From assembly GCA_963816775.1 (NCBI GenBank), contig CAWFLX010000059.1:1-64000 (forward strand): a stretch of 64,000 nt of DNA, in the 5' to 3' direction. Below the pieces are notes generated by a model. The model was not told the origin of the DNA and did not search any database. It saw only the letters and a program-made list of their open reading frames with translations. Position numbers and translations under genes: made by a program. The DNA is from JAFAXD01 sp963816775 (GTDB taxonomy: Bacteria > Pseudomonadota > Alphaproteobacteria > Rhizobiales > Xanthobacteraceae). This document shows positions 52,800 to 61,204 of this stretch, piece by piece. Every line of letters starts with the position of its first letter. The first letter of the stretch is position 1.

Positions 52800-53609
52800 A
52801 TGCAAACGGTCCTGATTACGGGTGCGGCTGGCGGGGTCGGCACAAAGCTGCGCGGCCTGCTCAAGGGCGTCTATGCGTTACGCCTGAGCGATCTCAAGCG
52901 GCCCACGGACCTTCGCAACGACGAGCATTTTGTCGAGGCCGATCTCGCCGACGCCGAAGCGCTCGACGAGGCGGTCGCCGGCGTCGATGGGATCGTGCAT
53001 CTTGGCGGCATTTCGGGCGAAGCGCCCTGGGATGCGATGCTGCAATCCAACATCGTCGGCACCTACAATCTGTTCGAAGCTGCGCGCCGCCATCGCGTCG
53101 AGCGCGTGGTGTTTGCTTCGTCGAACCACGCGGTCGGGTTCTATCCGCGCAGTCGCCGCATCGGGGTCAATAACCCGGTGCGCCCGGACTCCCGTTACGG
53201 CGTGAGCAAGGCGTTCGGCGAAGCCGTCGCTGCGCTCTACGCGTTCAAACATGGTCTGCGCGTCACCTGCATCCGGATCGGCAACCTGACCGACATTCCG
53301 GCCGACCGGCGCCGATTGTCGATCTGGCTCAAGCCCGAGGACCTGGTGCAGCTCGTGCGCATCGGGCTTGAACACCCGGACATCCGCTACGAGATCTTTT
53401 TCGGCGTCTCAGACAATGCGCGCGGGTGGTGGGACAACGAGGCGGCGTTCCGCTACGGCTATCGCCCGCAAGGCAAGAGCGAGGATTTTCGCGACGAGGC
53501 GCTGGCTGCGCAGGCCAAGCTTACAACCAATCCGATTGCCGAGTGGTACCAGGGTGGCCCGTTCTGCAGCGACGAATACGACGGGCCGCAGAACCCGGAT
53601 CTCATTTAG
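52800..53609 (+). CDS. NAD-dependent epimerase/dehydratase (uronate dehydrogenase-like SDR)
   Basis: A 269-residue extended SDR with the Rossmann motif VLITGAAGGVGTKLRGLL, VDGIVHLGGISGEAPWDAML, the substrate-loop Ser in VVFASSNHAVGFYP and the catalytic YxxxK in SRYGVSKAFGEA. The GISGE and SSNHAVGFYPR motifs are those of uronate dehydrogenases (uronic acid to aldarolactone). ATG 52800 follows AGGAGG. It lies beside a TRAP locus, a common setting for uronate uptake and oxidation. Confidence 0.88.
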   Translation: MQTVLITGAAGGVGTKLRGLLKGVYALRLSDLKRPTDLRNDEHFVEADLADAEALDEAVAGVDGIVHLGGISGEAPWDAMLQSNIVGTYNLFEAARRHRVERVVFASSNHAVGFYPRSRRIGVNNPVRPDSRYGVSKAFGEAVAALYAFKHGLRVTCIRIGNLTDIPADRRRLSIWLKPEDLVQLVRIGLEHPDIRYEIFFGVSDNARGWWDNEAAFRYGYRPQGKSEDFRDEALAAQAKLTTNPIAEWYQGGPFCSDEYDGPQNPDLI

Positions 53610-53754
53610 AGCACGTGCATCAGAGTCGTCACTCGACCGTGCGGGCTTACTCGTTTCTCTCTCCGCAACGTGACATGTCAAAGCAACGAACCCCGGGTAT
53701 CCTCGCCGAGATGCCGTCTCGCACATCGCAAAGTGGCGAGCGAAGGAGGTCACT

Positions 53755-54528
53755 GTGGTCGGAAGAAAATTTGCTGCAATCGTATTCTGCTTGTTCTTGT
53801 TGCCCTCAAGCACCGCGCAGGTCGCGGCCCAAACGGCGGCTCCGGTCGAGGCACGCAACGTCGTGTTCGTCCATGGAGCATGGGCGGACGGCTCGAGCTG
53901 GAGCGAAGTCATCCCTCTGCTTCAGGCCGCGGGCCTGCGCGTGACGTCGGTGCAGAACCCGCTCACCTCGCTCGCCGATGCCGCCGCCGAGACCCGCCGC
54001 GCTCTGGCGCTGCAAGACGGCCCTACCGTATTGGCCGGCCATTCGTGGAGCGGGACCTTGGTCAGCGAGGTCGGGGCGGACCCGAAGGTCACGGCGCTCG
54101 TTTACGTCGCGGCGCGAGCCCCGGATGCGGGTGAGGACTTTGTCGCTCTCTCTGCGAAATTTCCCACCGCGCCGGCGCGCGCCGGCATCGAGGATCACGG
54201 CGGCTTCACCCGGCTCTCTGAGGATGCGTTTCTCAAGTATTTCGCCAATGGCGTTGCGCGCGAGAAGGCGCAAGTTCTCTACGCCGTGCAGCAGCCGACC
54301 GCCGCCTCGCTGTTCAGCGATCGAACGACGGTTGCGGCCTGGCGGTCGAAGCCAAACTTTTATGCAGTGTCGAAGAACGACGGGACGATAGCGCCTGAGT
54401 TTGAAAGGTTTCTGGCCGAGCGAATGAAGGCGACGACCATCGAGCTCGATGCCGGTCACCTCTCCATGGTCTCGCATCCCCGGGAAATTGCCGATTTGAT
54501 CCTGGCCGCGGCCGGCCGGCGGAAGTAG
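53755..54528 (+). CDS. Secreted alpha/beta hydrolase
   Basis: A 257-residue protein with a signal peptide (FAAIVFCLFLLPSSTAQVAAQ) and an alpha/beta-hydrolase fold: oxyanion-hole region VVFVHGAWADGSSWSEVI, nucleophile Ser in VLAGHSWSGTL, and catalytic His in ELDAGHLSMVSHP. It belongs to the esterase/EstC-like (AB_hydrolase_6) group. GTG 53755 follows GGAGG. The substrate is unknown. Confidence 0.88.
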   Translation: MVGRKFAAIVFCLFLLPSSTAQVAAQTAAPVEARNVVFVHGAWADGSSWSEVIPLLQAAGLRVTSVQNPLTSLADAAAETRRALALQDGPTVLAGHSWSGTLVSEVGADPKVTALVYVAARAPDAGEDFVALSAKFPTAPARAGIEDHGGFTRLSEDAFLKYFANGVAREKAQVLYAVQQPTAASLFSDRTTVAAWRSKPNFYAVSKNDGTIAPEFERFLAERMKATTIELDAGHLSMVSHPREIADLILAAAGRRK

Positions 54529-54673
54529 ACCATCGCGCTTCGTTGGGACGGCCCGCGTGCATGTTTCTCATGCCCGCCCAATGGTTGCTTTGCCATCCCG
54601 GAAAGCGCAAATTGCGCGAAAATCGCGTCGCACGTGGTCGCTGGCGTGGATTCGTCAAGGGAGAACGAGAGGA

Positions 54674-55045
54674 ATGGCGGAACGGGAGAAGCTCGTCGGC
54701 AAAGCGTCCGAATTCAAGGATGGTGACCGCCGGATCGTGTTCCTCGGCAACACCGAAGTCGGGATCTTCCGGGACAAGGGCGAATACTACGCCTACAGCA
54801 ACTATTGCCTCCATCAGGGCGGACCCGCCTGCGAGGGCCTCATCATCGCCAAGGTTGAAGAGCGCATCATGCCCGATCAGACCTCGCGCGGGCTCTATTT
54901 CTCCGAAGAGGAGCAGCACTTCGTCTGTCCCTGGCACGGCTACGAATACGACATGAAGACCGGCGAATGCGTATCGGACCGCAAACTCAAGCTGCGGAAG
55001 TATCAAGTCGTGCAGCGCGGAGAAGATCTCTATGTCGTCGCCTAG
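54674..55045 (+). CDS. Rieske [2Fe-2S] ferredoxin-like protein
   Basis: A 124-residue single-domain Rieske protein with the cluster ligands C-x-H in NYCLHQGGPACEG and C-x2-H in FVCPWHGYEYDMKTGEC. ATG 54674 is chosen since it follows GAGAGGA and gives the natural start MAEREKLVGKASEFKDGD. It may pass electrons to an oxygenase. The stop overlaps the next gene by 14 bases. Confidence 0.9.
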   Translation: MAEREKLVGKASEFKDGDRRIVFLGNTEVGIFRDKGEYYAYSNYCLHQGGPACEGLIIAKVEERIMPDQTSRGLYFSEEEQHFVCPWHGYEYDMKTGECVSDRKLKLRKYQVVQRGEDLYVVA

Positions 55046-55442
55046 GACTTCGGCAGCGCGCGCCGGCGCCCGCAAGGTCGCACCGCATAAGCGCGCGCCC
55101 AAAGCCGCCGCCGTGAAGGCCGTCAAATCAGCCGCCAAGCCTGCCGGCCTGTCGCCGGCGGCCGGGACGATCTCGAACGCGGCGCTGCGGCTTGCGGCGG
55201 ATGTCGAACGCGGTCTTGCGGCCGGCTCGATTGACGTGCTCACCCCACAAGCCGTGCAGGCGCTGATGGCTGCCGCCTGCAACGTCTATTCGGCCCAGGT
55301 CGAAGCCGGCCAGCAATACGTTCCGATCAAGCCGCAGGGCGTTACACCGACCGCTGTCATGACGGCGGCGAGCGGGATTCTGCGGTCCGCCAATCTCGCC
55401 GTGTTCGAGCTCGGCATGTGGCAGAGCTGGACCGGACGGTAG
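55032..55442 (+). CDS. Small hypothetical protein next to Rieske ferredoxin and amidohydrolase
   Basis: A 136-residue protein with a basic, Ala/Lys-rich N-terminus (about 1-40) and a helical C-terminal domain (LTPQAVQALMAAACNVYSAQ, MTAASGILRSANLAVFELGM). No family is recognised. It overlaps the Rieske gene and lies 15 bases before an amidohydrolase gene, so it is very likely part of the same operon. Confidence 0.7.
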   Translation: MSSPRTSAARAGARKVAPHKRAPKAAAVKAVKSAAKPAGLSPAAGTISNAALRLAADVERGLAAGSIDVLTPQAVQALMAAACNVYSAQVEAGQQYVPIKPQGVTPTAVMTAASGILRSANLAVFELGMWQSWTGR

Positions 55443-55457
55443 TTACGGAGGCAACCC

Positions 55458-56699
55458 ATGGACCTCGTTTCCGATCGCGGCCGGCGGGTGTCGGTCGACG
55501 AACTCAACACCACCCGGCTCCTGGCGCACGCGCGCCAGCAGGCGCACCAACGCAAGTTGGACGATGTCCTGATCGTGGACGTCGATGCGCACCATTATGA
55601 AATGGAGCACATGAGCGAGATCGTGCCGTTCATGGAGAACGACGTGTTTCGCCAACTCTCGCTCGCGAATCTAGGCAAGGGCCCGCGCGCCACCAGCCTG
55701 ATGCCCTCGGTGATCGGCTACCAGGACATGGGCGGCCGCGTCACGCGCTACCCGCTGCGCTCATCGGAAAAGACCGAGCCCGGCAAGATCCGCGACGTGC
55801 AGCTCGGCGAGCGCTGGATGGACGCCATGGGGGTCGACTACTCCTGTCTGTTCCCAACCGGAATGCTCAGCCTCGGGACTCATCCGCAGAAGGAGATGGA
55901 AGTCGAGCTGTGCTGGGCCTACGCCCGCTGGATCACCGAAAAGGTGTTGCCGGATTCCGGTGGCCGCCTTTATTCGATGCTCAACCTGCCGTTCTCCGAC
56001 CCGGACGCCAGCCTGCGTCATGTCGAGCAGTTCGGCGACCGCAAGGGCGTGACCGGATTCATGGTCACGACCGTGCGCACCCTGCCGGTGCACGACAACG
56101 CCTACATGAAAGTCTACCGCGCGATCGAGGAACGTGGCCTGGCGCTTGCGTTCCACTCGGGCGTGAACTGGGGCGAGCCGGTGTTCAAAGGCTGCAACCG
56201 GTTCCTCTCGGTCCACGCGCTGGGCTTTTCGTTCTACAACATCCTGCATTGCACCAACTGGGTGATCAACGGGATGGGCCAGCGCTTTCCAAAACTGCCG
56301 GTGATCTGGGTCGAGGCCGGCCTCGCCTGGATTCCGTTCCTGATGCAGCGGCTCGACCATGAATACATGCTGCGGCCCTCGGAGGCGCCGGTGCTCAAGA
56401 AGAAGCCGAGCGACTACATGCGCGACATGTACTACTCCTCGCAGCCGATGGAGACGCAGGACCTGCAAGCGCTCGAGTGTACGTTCCGCATGATCAACGC
56501 GGAGACCCAGCTGCTTTATTCGTCCGACTATCCGCACTGGGACTTCGATCTGCCGAGCACGATCTACGATCTCAAGTTCATCTCGGAGAAGGCCAAGCAC
56601 AACATCCTGGGCGGCACCGCGGCCCGGTTGTTCAAGCTTGCGCCGCGCAACGAGAAGCAGCGCGAGAACCTCGCGAAGTTCGGCAACATCGCGGCCTAG
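55458..56699 (+). CDS. Amidohydrolase-family (COG2159-type) metalloenzyme
   Basis: A 413-residue TIM-barrel protein with DVDAHHYEMEHMSEIVPFME near the start, where Asp-x-His-His replaces the usual HxH, plus GLALAFHSGVNWGEP, PVIWVEAGLAWIPFLMQRLD and the Asp-containing LLYSSDYPHWDFDLP. Proteins of this group act as decarboxylases or hydrolases on aromatic acids. It is the last gene of the run 54674-56699 and is convergent with the marR gene. Confidence 0.88.
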   Translation: MDLVSDRGRRVSVDELNTTRLLAHARQQAHQRKLDDVLIVDVDAHHYEMEHMSEIVPFMENDVFRQLSLANLGKGPRATSLMPSVIGYQDMGGRVTRYPLRSSEKTEPGKIRDVQLGERWMDAMGVDYSCLFPTGMLSLGTHPQKEMEVELCWAYARWITEKVLPDSGGRLYSMLNLPFSDPDASLRHVEQFGDRKGVTGFMVTTVRTLPVHDNAYMKVYRAIEERGLALAFHSGVNWGEPVFKGCNRFLSVHALGFSFYNILHCTNWVINGMGQRFPKLPVIWVEAGLAWIPFLMQRLDHEYMLRPSEAPVLKKKPSDYMRDMYYSSQPMETQDLQALECTFRMINAETQLLYSSDYPHWDFDLPSTIYDLKFISEKAKHNILGGTAARLFKLAPRNEKQRENLAKFGNIAA

Positions 56700-56712
56700 C
56701 GGCGGCTTTCGA

Positions 56713-57303
56713 TCACGCTCGCCTCGCGCGTCGCGCGCCGTTGCCCGCGTCGGCGAGGAGACGCGCCATCTGCCGGGTCGACGGCACCCGTTGTTTGCGC
56801 TTGTGCGCGTCGGCTTCATCGAGCGCGAGGTTCTCGATCATCGCCAGCAGCGTTTGCCGCGTCACCGCGATGTCGGGTGCGCCGACGCCGCGCACCGCGA
56901 TCCGGTTGACCTCTTCGGCGAGCGGCACGAGCTTTTCCTTCAACGCCCGGCCCGCGGGCGTGAGGAACACGTAGACGTTCTTGCGGCTCGACGGCATCTG
57001 CTTGCGCGCGACGTAGCCGAGTTTCTCCATCGCCTTGATCGCGGCGAACGTCGTCGGCTCCATGACGCCGGCCTGCACGCTGAGCTCGCGCTGGGTCAGG
57101 CCGTCGGTCTCCCACAGGATGCGCAGGAACGCCCAGTGGCCGAACGCGACTTGGTGCTCGGCAAGCCGCATGGTGAGCGCGCGGATGAGCCCGCGGGTCG
57201 CATCCTTGACGAGATGCGCCAGCCGATCGTTGGGCACGGCTTCCCGCCAGTGCCGCAGGACGGTTTCGGCGTGCGAACTCTTGCGGGTTTTGGCGGTTGC
57301 CAT
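56713..57303 (-). CDS. MarR family transcriptional regulator
   Basis: A 196-residue protein with the MarR winged helix: GHWAFLRILWETDGLTQREL, VMEPTTFAAIKAMEKLGYVA and the wing RKNVYVFLTPAGRALKEKLV. ATG 57303 (MATAKTRKSSHAE) is chosen; the frame is open further upstream, but that part is translated from the type A palindromic repeat. It is divergent from the Rieske oxygenase gene at 57570 and probably regulates it. Confidence 0.92.
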   Translation of the reverse strand: MATAKTRKSSHAETVLRHWREAVPNDRLAHLVKDATRGLIRALTMRLAEHQVAFGHWAFLRILWETDGLTQRELSVQAGVMEPTTFAAIKAMEKLGYVARKQMPSSRKNVYVFLTPAGRALKEKLVPLAEEVNRIAVRGVGAPDIAVTRQTLLAMIENLALDEADAHKRKQRVPSTRQMARLLADAGNGARRARRA

Positions 57304-57307
57304 GACT

Positions 57308-57383
57308 CTAGTGCCCCGCTTCCGAAGTTCGTGATACGTCGCAGCGCCCTCTGACACGAACTTCGGAAGCAAAGGGGCACTAG
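57308..57383. repeat. Palindromic repeat type A, copy 3
   Basis: CTAGTGCCCCG...GGGGCACTAG with arms CTTCCGAAGTTCGTG / CACGAACTTCGGAAG. The arm changes T to C and A to G are compensatory relative to copies 1 and 2, so the hairpin is preserved. It begins 5 bases before the marR start codon on the other strand. Confidence 0.9.
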
Positions 57384-57397
57384 CAAACATATGATTC

Positions 57398-57473
57398 CAG
57401 TGCCGCTTGTCGATTTGAAGTTCCTAGAAGAGCTTGCTGCACCGGGCGTAGGAACTTCAAATCGGCGGCACTG
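57398..57473. repeat. Palindromic repeat type B, copy 2 (inverted)
   Basis: CAGTGCCGC and GCGGCACTG ends with arms GATTTGAAGTTCC/T and GGAACTTCAAATC. It is the reverse complement of copy 1 (10739-10815) in arms and in part of the loop (AGCTTGCTGCA). It is separated from the adjacent type A element by a 14-base spacer similar to that at 10816-10830. Confidence 0.9.
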
Positions 57474-57569
57474 GACCGGTGAGCGGAAATTCGCTATGAT
57501 TTTATCTTAGAGAGCTAAGAATAATCAAGCCGCGTTGCGCTGCCATCTTTGTGCCGCGGGAGGATTGCG

Positions 57570-58865
57570 ATGACCCGGGAAGAAAACGAACTGTTGTGCC
57601 GCGTCACCGGCGACGCCCCGATGGGCCAGCTGATGCGCCGGCATTGGATGCCGGCGTGCCTTGCCGAAGAGCTGGCCGAGCCCGACGGCGCGCCCGTGCG
57701 TATTCGCCTCTTGGGCGAGGAGCTGGTGGCATTTCGCGACACCAACGGCCGGATCGGCGTGCTCGACGAGCACTGCCCGCACCGCCGCGCCTCGCTTGTG
57801 CTGGGGCGCAACGAGGAATGCGGGCTGCGGTGCCTCTATCACGGCTGGAAAGTCGACGTGGACGGCAACATCCTGGAGATGGCCTCCGAGCCGCCCGGCA
57901 GCCGGATCACCGACAAGGTCAAACACAAGGCCTATCCGGCGCATGAGGCCGCGGGCTTCATCTGGACCTACATGGGCCCGGCCGACACCATGCCCGCGTT
58001 CGAACCGCCGGCGTTTGCGCCCACCGCAAAGGCGCGGGTGTCGACCGTGAAAATCCATGTGCCGTGCAATTGGGCGCAAATCCTCGAAGGCCAGATCGAC
58101 TCGGCGCATTCCTCGAGCCTGCACTCCTCCGACATGGTGCCGGCCAACGTCGACGCCGCCAAGGCGACCGACACCACCTGGCTGCGGCCCTCGACCGACA
58201 AGGCGCCGCGCATGCAATGCGAAAACACCAGCTACGGGTTTCGCTACGCGGCGATCCGCAAGCCGATCCATAATCCCGAGACCCATGAGTACGTGCGCAC
58301 GACCGTCTATATCGCGCCGTTCACTTGCCTGATCCCACCCAACAACGCCTACAATGTCGCGACCGTGATCGTGCCGGAGGACGACATCAATACCGCGTTC
58401 TATTTCATCGCCTGGAGCGATGGCGAGAAGCCGGGCATCGACCAGGAGGCCTGGCGCAAGTTCAATTATGCGCAGCCCGGCATTGATCTTACCGCCGATT
58501 TCCACAACCTGCGCACGATCGCCAACAACTTCGGGCAGGATCGCAACGCGATGAAGCGCGGCAACTTCACCGGCATCACCGGAATTCCCAACCAGGACAT
58601 CGCCATGTGGGAGACCATGGGCCGCATCGCCGACCGCACCAAGGACTGGCTCGGCACCAGCGATATCGCGGTGGCGCGCTTCCGCCGCCTGATGGTCGAC
58701 GCCGCCAAGACGATGCGCGACGGCGGCCCGGCGCTCGGCACCACGACGCCGCACATCCCGCACGCCGAGATCGCGTCGTTCGAAGGCGTGGTTCCCAAAA
58801 CCGCCGACTGGCGTACGCTGGGCAGCGGGCCCGCGGCGCCGGCGCGCATGACCGCGGCCGAGTAA
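57570..58865 (+). CDS. Rieske non-heme iron oxygenase, large subunit (phthalate 4,5-dioxygenase-like)
   Basis: A 431-residue oxygenase with the Rieske motifs EHCPHRRASLVLG and LRCLYHGWKVDVD and the mononuclear iron motif GQIDSAHSSSLH (D-x2-H-x4-H). ATG 57570 follows GGAGG. It resembles the oxygenase at 31543 in layout but differs in the C-terminal substrate region. It is followed by TctC, NicX-like and NMT1 genes, suggesting uptake and oxidation of an aromatic or heteroaromatic acid. MarR (56713) is divergent. Confidence 0.93.
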   Translation: MTREENELLCRVTGDAPMGQLMRRHWMPACLAEELAEPDGAPVRIRLLGEELVAFRDTNGRIGVLDEHCPHRRASLVLGRNEECGLRCLYHGWKVDVDGNILEMASEPPGSRITDKVKHKAYPAHEAAGFIWTYMGPADTMPAFEPPAFAPTAKARVSTVKIHVPCNWAQILEGQIDSAHSSSLHSSDMVPANVDAAKATDTTWLRPSTDKAPRMQCENTSYGFRYAAIRKPIHNPETHEYVRTTVYIAPFTCLIPPNNAYNVATVIVPEDDINTAFYFIAWSDGEKPGIDQEAWRKFNYAQPGIDLTADFHNLRTIANNFGQDRNAMKRGNFTGITGIPNQDIAMWETMGRIADRTKDWLGTSDIAVARFRRLMVDAAKTMRDGGPALGTTTPHIPHAEIASFEGVVPKTADWRTLGSGPAAPARMTAAE

Positions 58866-58878
58866 CAAGAGGTTGTTG

Positions 58879-59871
58879 ATGGCTTGCGGAATGATGTGCG
58901 GCGTTCGTCGCGTTGTCGTTGTGGGTCTGGCCGCAACGCTGCTGGGGCTCGCCTCATCGCCGGTGGCGCTGGCCGGTTATCCGGATCGTCCGATCCGGGT
59001 GATCGTGCCGTTTCCGGCCGGCGGAGGCGGGGACATCCTGGCGCGCACCATCATGGCCAAGGTCGCGGAGATCATGGGCCAGACCATTGTTATCGACAAC
59101 CGCGCGGGCGCCGGCGGCAATATCGGCACCGCGGCGGCAGCGCGCGCCGAACCCGACGGCTATACGCTCGCCTATGGCACCAACGGCACCCACGCCATCA
59201 ATCAGACGCTCTACAAGTCGACCGGATTTGATCCGCTCAACGACTTCGAGCCGATTTCCCGGCTGACCGAAATCGCGCTGATGCTGGTGGTCAACCCCGC
59301 GCTGCCGGTGAAGTCGACCGGCGAGCTGCTCGCCTATCTCAAAGCCAACCCGGGCAAGCTCAACGTGGCGACCGCCGGCAACGGCACCTCCTCGCATCTC
59401 GCCGCCGAAATGTTCAAGACGGCGACGCAGACGGACTTTCTCATCGTGCACTATCGCGGCGGTGCCCTGGCGATGACGGACCTGATGTCCGGCCAGATGC
59501 AGATGATGATCGAGGTGATGCCGAACGCGATGCCGCAGGTTGAAGGCGGCAAGTTGCGTCCGCTCGCGGTCTCGACCCAAATCCGCTGGCCGCTGGCGCC
59601 CGATCTCCCGACCTTGACCGAGTCCGGCGTCGACATGACGGTCTCGGCCTGGGATGCGATCTTTGCCCCGCGTGGAACCCCTCCTGAGATCATCGACGCG
59701 TTCAATTCGGCGGCCCGGAAGGCGCTGGAGGATCCGCAGCTCAAACTGACGCTGCTTGCGCGCGGCGCCCGCACCACGCCATCGACGCCGGCTGAATTGC
59801 GCGCGCACGTCGAGGCCGAGCTCAAACGCTGGGGCGCTGTCGTGGTGGCCTCGGGCGCGAAAGTCGACTGA
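58879..59871 (+). CDS. TctC/Bug family periplasmic binding protein
   Basis: A 330-residue protein with a signal peptide (RRVVVVGLAATLLGLASSPV... to ALA), then GYPDRPIRVIVPFPAGGGGD, EPDGYTLAYGTNGTHAINQ and LPTLTESGVDMTVSAW. ATG 58879 is preferred over the TTG six bases earlier. Third Bug protein in the window, again without TctAB. It lies 13 bases after the Rieske oxygenase. Confidence 0.93.
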   Translation: MACGMMCGVRRVVVVGLAATLLGLASSPVALAGYPDRPIRVIVPFPAGGGGDILARTIMAKVAEIMGQTIVIDNRAGAGGNIGTAAAARAEPDGYTLAYGTNGTHAINQTLYKSTGFDPLNDFEPISRLTEIALMLVVNPALPVKSTGELLAYLKANPGKLNVATAGNGTSSHLAAEMFKTATQTDFLIVHYRGGALAMTDLMSGQMQMMIEVMPNAMPQVEGGKLRPLAVSTQIRWPLAPDLPTLTESGVDMTVSAWDAIFAPRGTPPEIIDAFNSAARKALEDPQLKLTLLARGARTTPSTPAELRAHVEAELKRWGAVVVASGAKVD

Positions 59872-59913
59872 CCCGATGCCTGAAAAAAAAGCGAGACGAG
59901 CCAGGAGGAAACC

Positions 59914-61101
59914 GTGAGCCACATCCCTTCCAAGAATGCGGACATCCTCAATTCGAAAACGCGCCGCGGACTGCCGGCGCCGGTCGACTACGGCCACGCA
60001 AGCACGACCGAGTACATCCAGGCGCTCGACAACTTCCACCGCGTGTTCGGCATCCGGGCCGGCGATCACGTGGTGATGCTCACCGATCCGCTGCTCGATC
60101 CGCGCGTCGTTCAGGCGGTCCAGGGGCTCGCGAAGGCGCGCGGCGCAACGTTTGCGTCCTACATGGGCGAGTCGACCCGCTATGTCGCAGTGCCGGACGA
60201 AGCCAAGGCCTTGCTGGAACGGGCCACGTTCGTGGTGTCGACCTGGTTTGCGTCGGTGTTCGATCCGTTCTGCATCGGGCTGCGGCGCAACCGCGGGCAG
60301 CGCTGGGTCAAGATCACGTTCTTCCGCAACATTGACCTCTGGAACACCCCGCAGGCGCGTTTCCCGGTCGAGATCGTCGGCGAGCTGGTGCGGGCGACCT
60401 CGCGGCTCTATCCCGACAACGGGCCATTTGACCTGCGCATCACCGACCGCCGCGGGACTGATTTTCGCATCCCGTTCACCGACGCCATGCGTCAGCGCAT
60501 GAAGAAGGACAACCGCTGGCGCGGGCGCAATTTCGCCGACGAGGACGGCTGCTACGTGCACTACATTCCGACCCACGGACCCAACATCTACGACCCGATG
60601 ATGTTCGGGAACGATCCCGACATCAAAGTCGGCCTGTCCGGCACCATCCGGCCGCAATGGGCGGTGGGCTTCGACAAGCCGTTCGACGATCCTCCCGCGG
60701 TCGAGTTCCGCGACGACCGGGTGGTGGCGGTGCACGGCGACAGCGATGCCGCCGACATCCTGCGCGAGTTCCTGATCGGCGGCACGCTCGAGGAACTGGG
60801 CTGCGGCCACAATCCGAAGGCGCCGCGCTTCGACATTTATCCGGCCGGGCCCAACTCGCCGGGCGCGCTTCACTTCGGCATCAACGGTCCGAAGCCGTCG
60901 GCCTACCTGCGCCGCGTCATGCCGAATTGGGAGGAGCCGCACGTGCACATGGATCTGGTCAGCTTCGACTGCACGGTGACGGCCGGCAATCGCACGCTGA
61001 TCGACGACGGTTATCTGATGTCGTTGCGTGATCCGGAAGTGATCGCATGCGCGCAACGCTACGGCGATCCGATCGAGTTGCTGGAGCAGTTCCCGGTGTA
61101 G
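59914..61101 (+). CDS. M29/NicX-like metal-dependent protein (COG2309-type)
   Basis: A 395-residue protein of the aminopeptidase T / 2,5-dihydroxypyridine 5,6-dioxygenase-like fold. It has VMLTDPLLDPRVVQAVQGLA in the N-terminal domain, then GLSGTIRPQWAVGFDKPFDD, LEELGCGHNPKAPRF, LHFGINGPKP and EEPHVHMDLVSFDCTV, whose His-x-His-x-Asp resembles the metal site. In this context (Rieske oxygenase, TctC, NMT1) a ring-opening role is plausible. GTG 59914 follows AGGAGG. The family call is moderate and the reaction unknown. Confidence 0.65.
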   Translation: MSHIPSKNADILNSKTRRGLPAPVDYGHASTTEYIQALDNFHRVFGIRAGDHVVMLTDPLLDPRVVQAVQGLAKARGATFASYMGESTRYVAVPDEAKALLERATFVVSTWFASVFDPFCIGLRRNRGQRWVKITFFRNIDLWNTPQARFPVEIVGELVRATSRLYPDNGPFDLRITDRRGTDFRIPFTDAMRQRMKKDNRWRGRNFADEDGCYVHYIPTHGPNIYDPMMFGNDPDIKVGLSGTIRPQWAVGFDKPFDDPPAVEFRDDRVVAVHGDSDAADILREFLIGGTLEELGCGHNPKAPRFDIYPAGPNSPGALHFGINGPKPSAYLRRVMPNWEEPHVHMDLVSFDCTVTAGNRTLIDDGYLMSLRDPEVIACAQRYGDPIELLEQFPV

Positions 61102-61204
61102 CGGCTCTGTGCCGCGTCGCTCTCACCGCGACGGGTGAGCTAAGCTCTCGTCGGTGCCGGATTGGCGGCCGCGCAATAAAAAAACGACCAGAGGGAGGAC
61201 GCGA

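Noticed and set aside
57304..57390. N-terminal extension of MarR
   Set aside because: Same repeat-derived sequence; ATG 57303 gives a normal MarR start.
58954..61056. 700-codon minus-strand frame opposite the TctC and NicX-like genes
   Set aside because: Shadow of two well-supported plus-strand genes; its composition is Arg/His-rich antisense.
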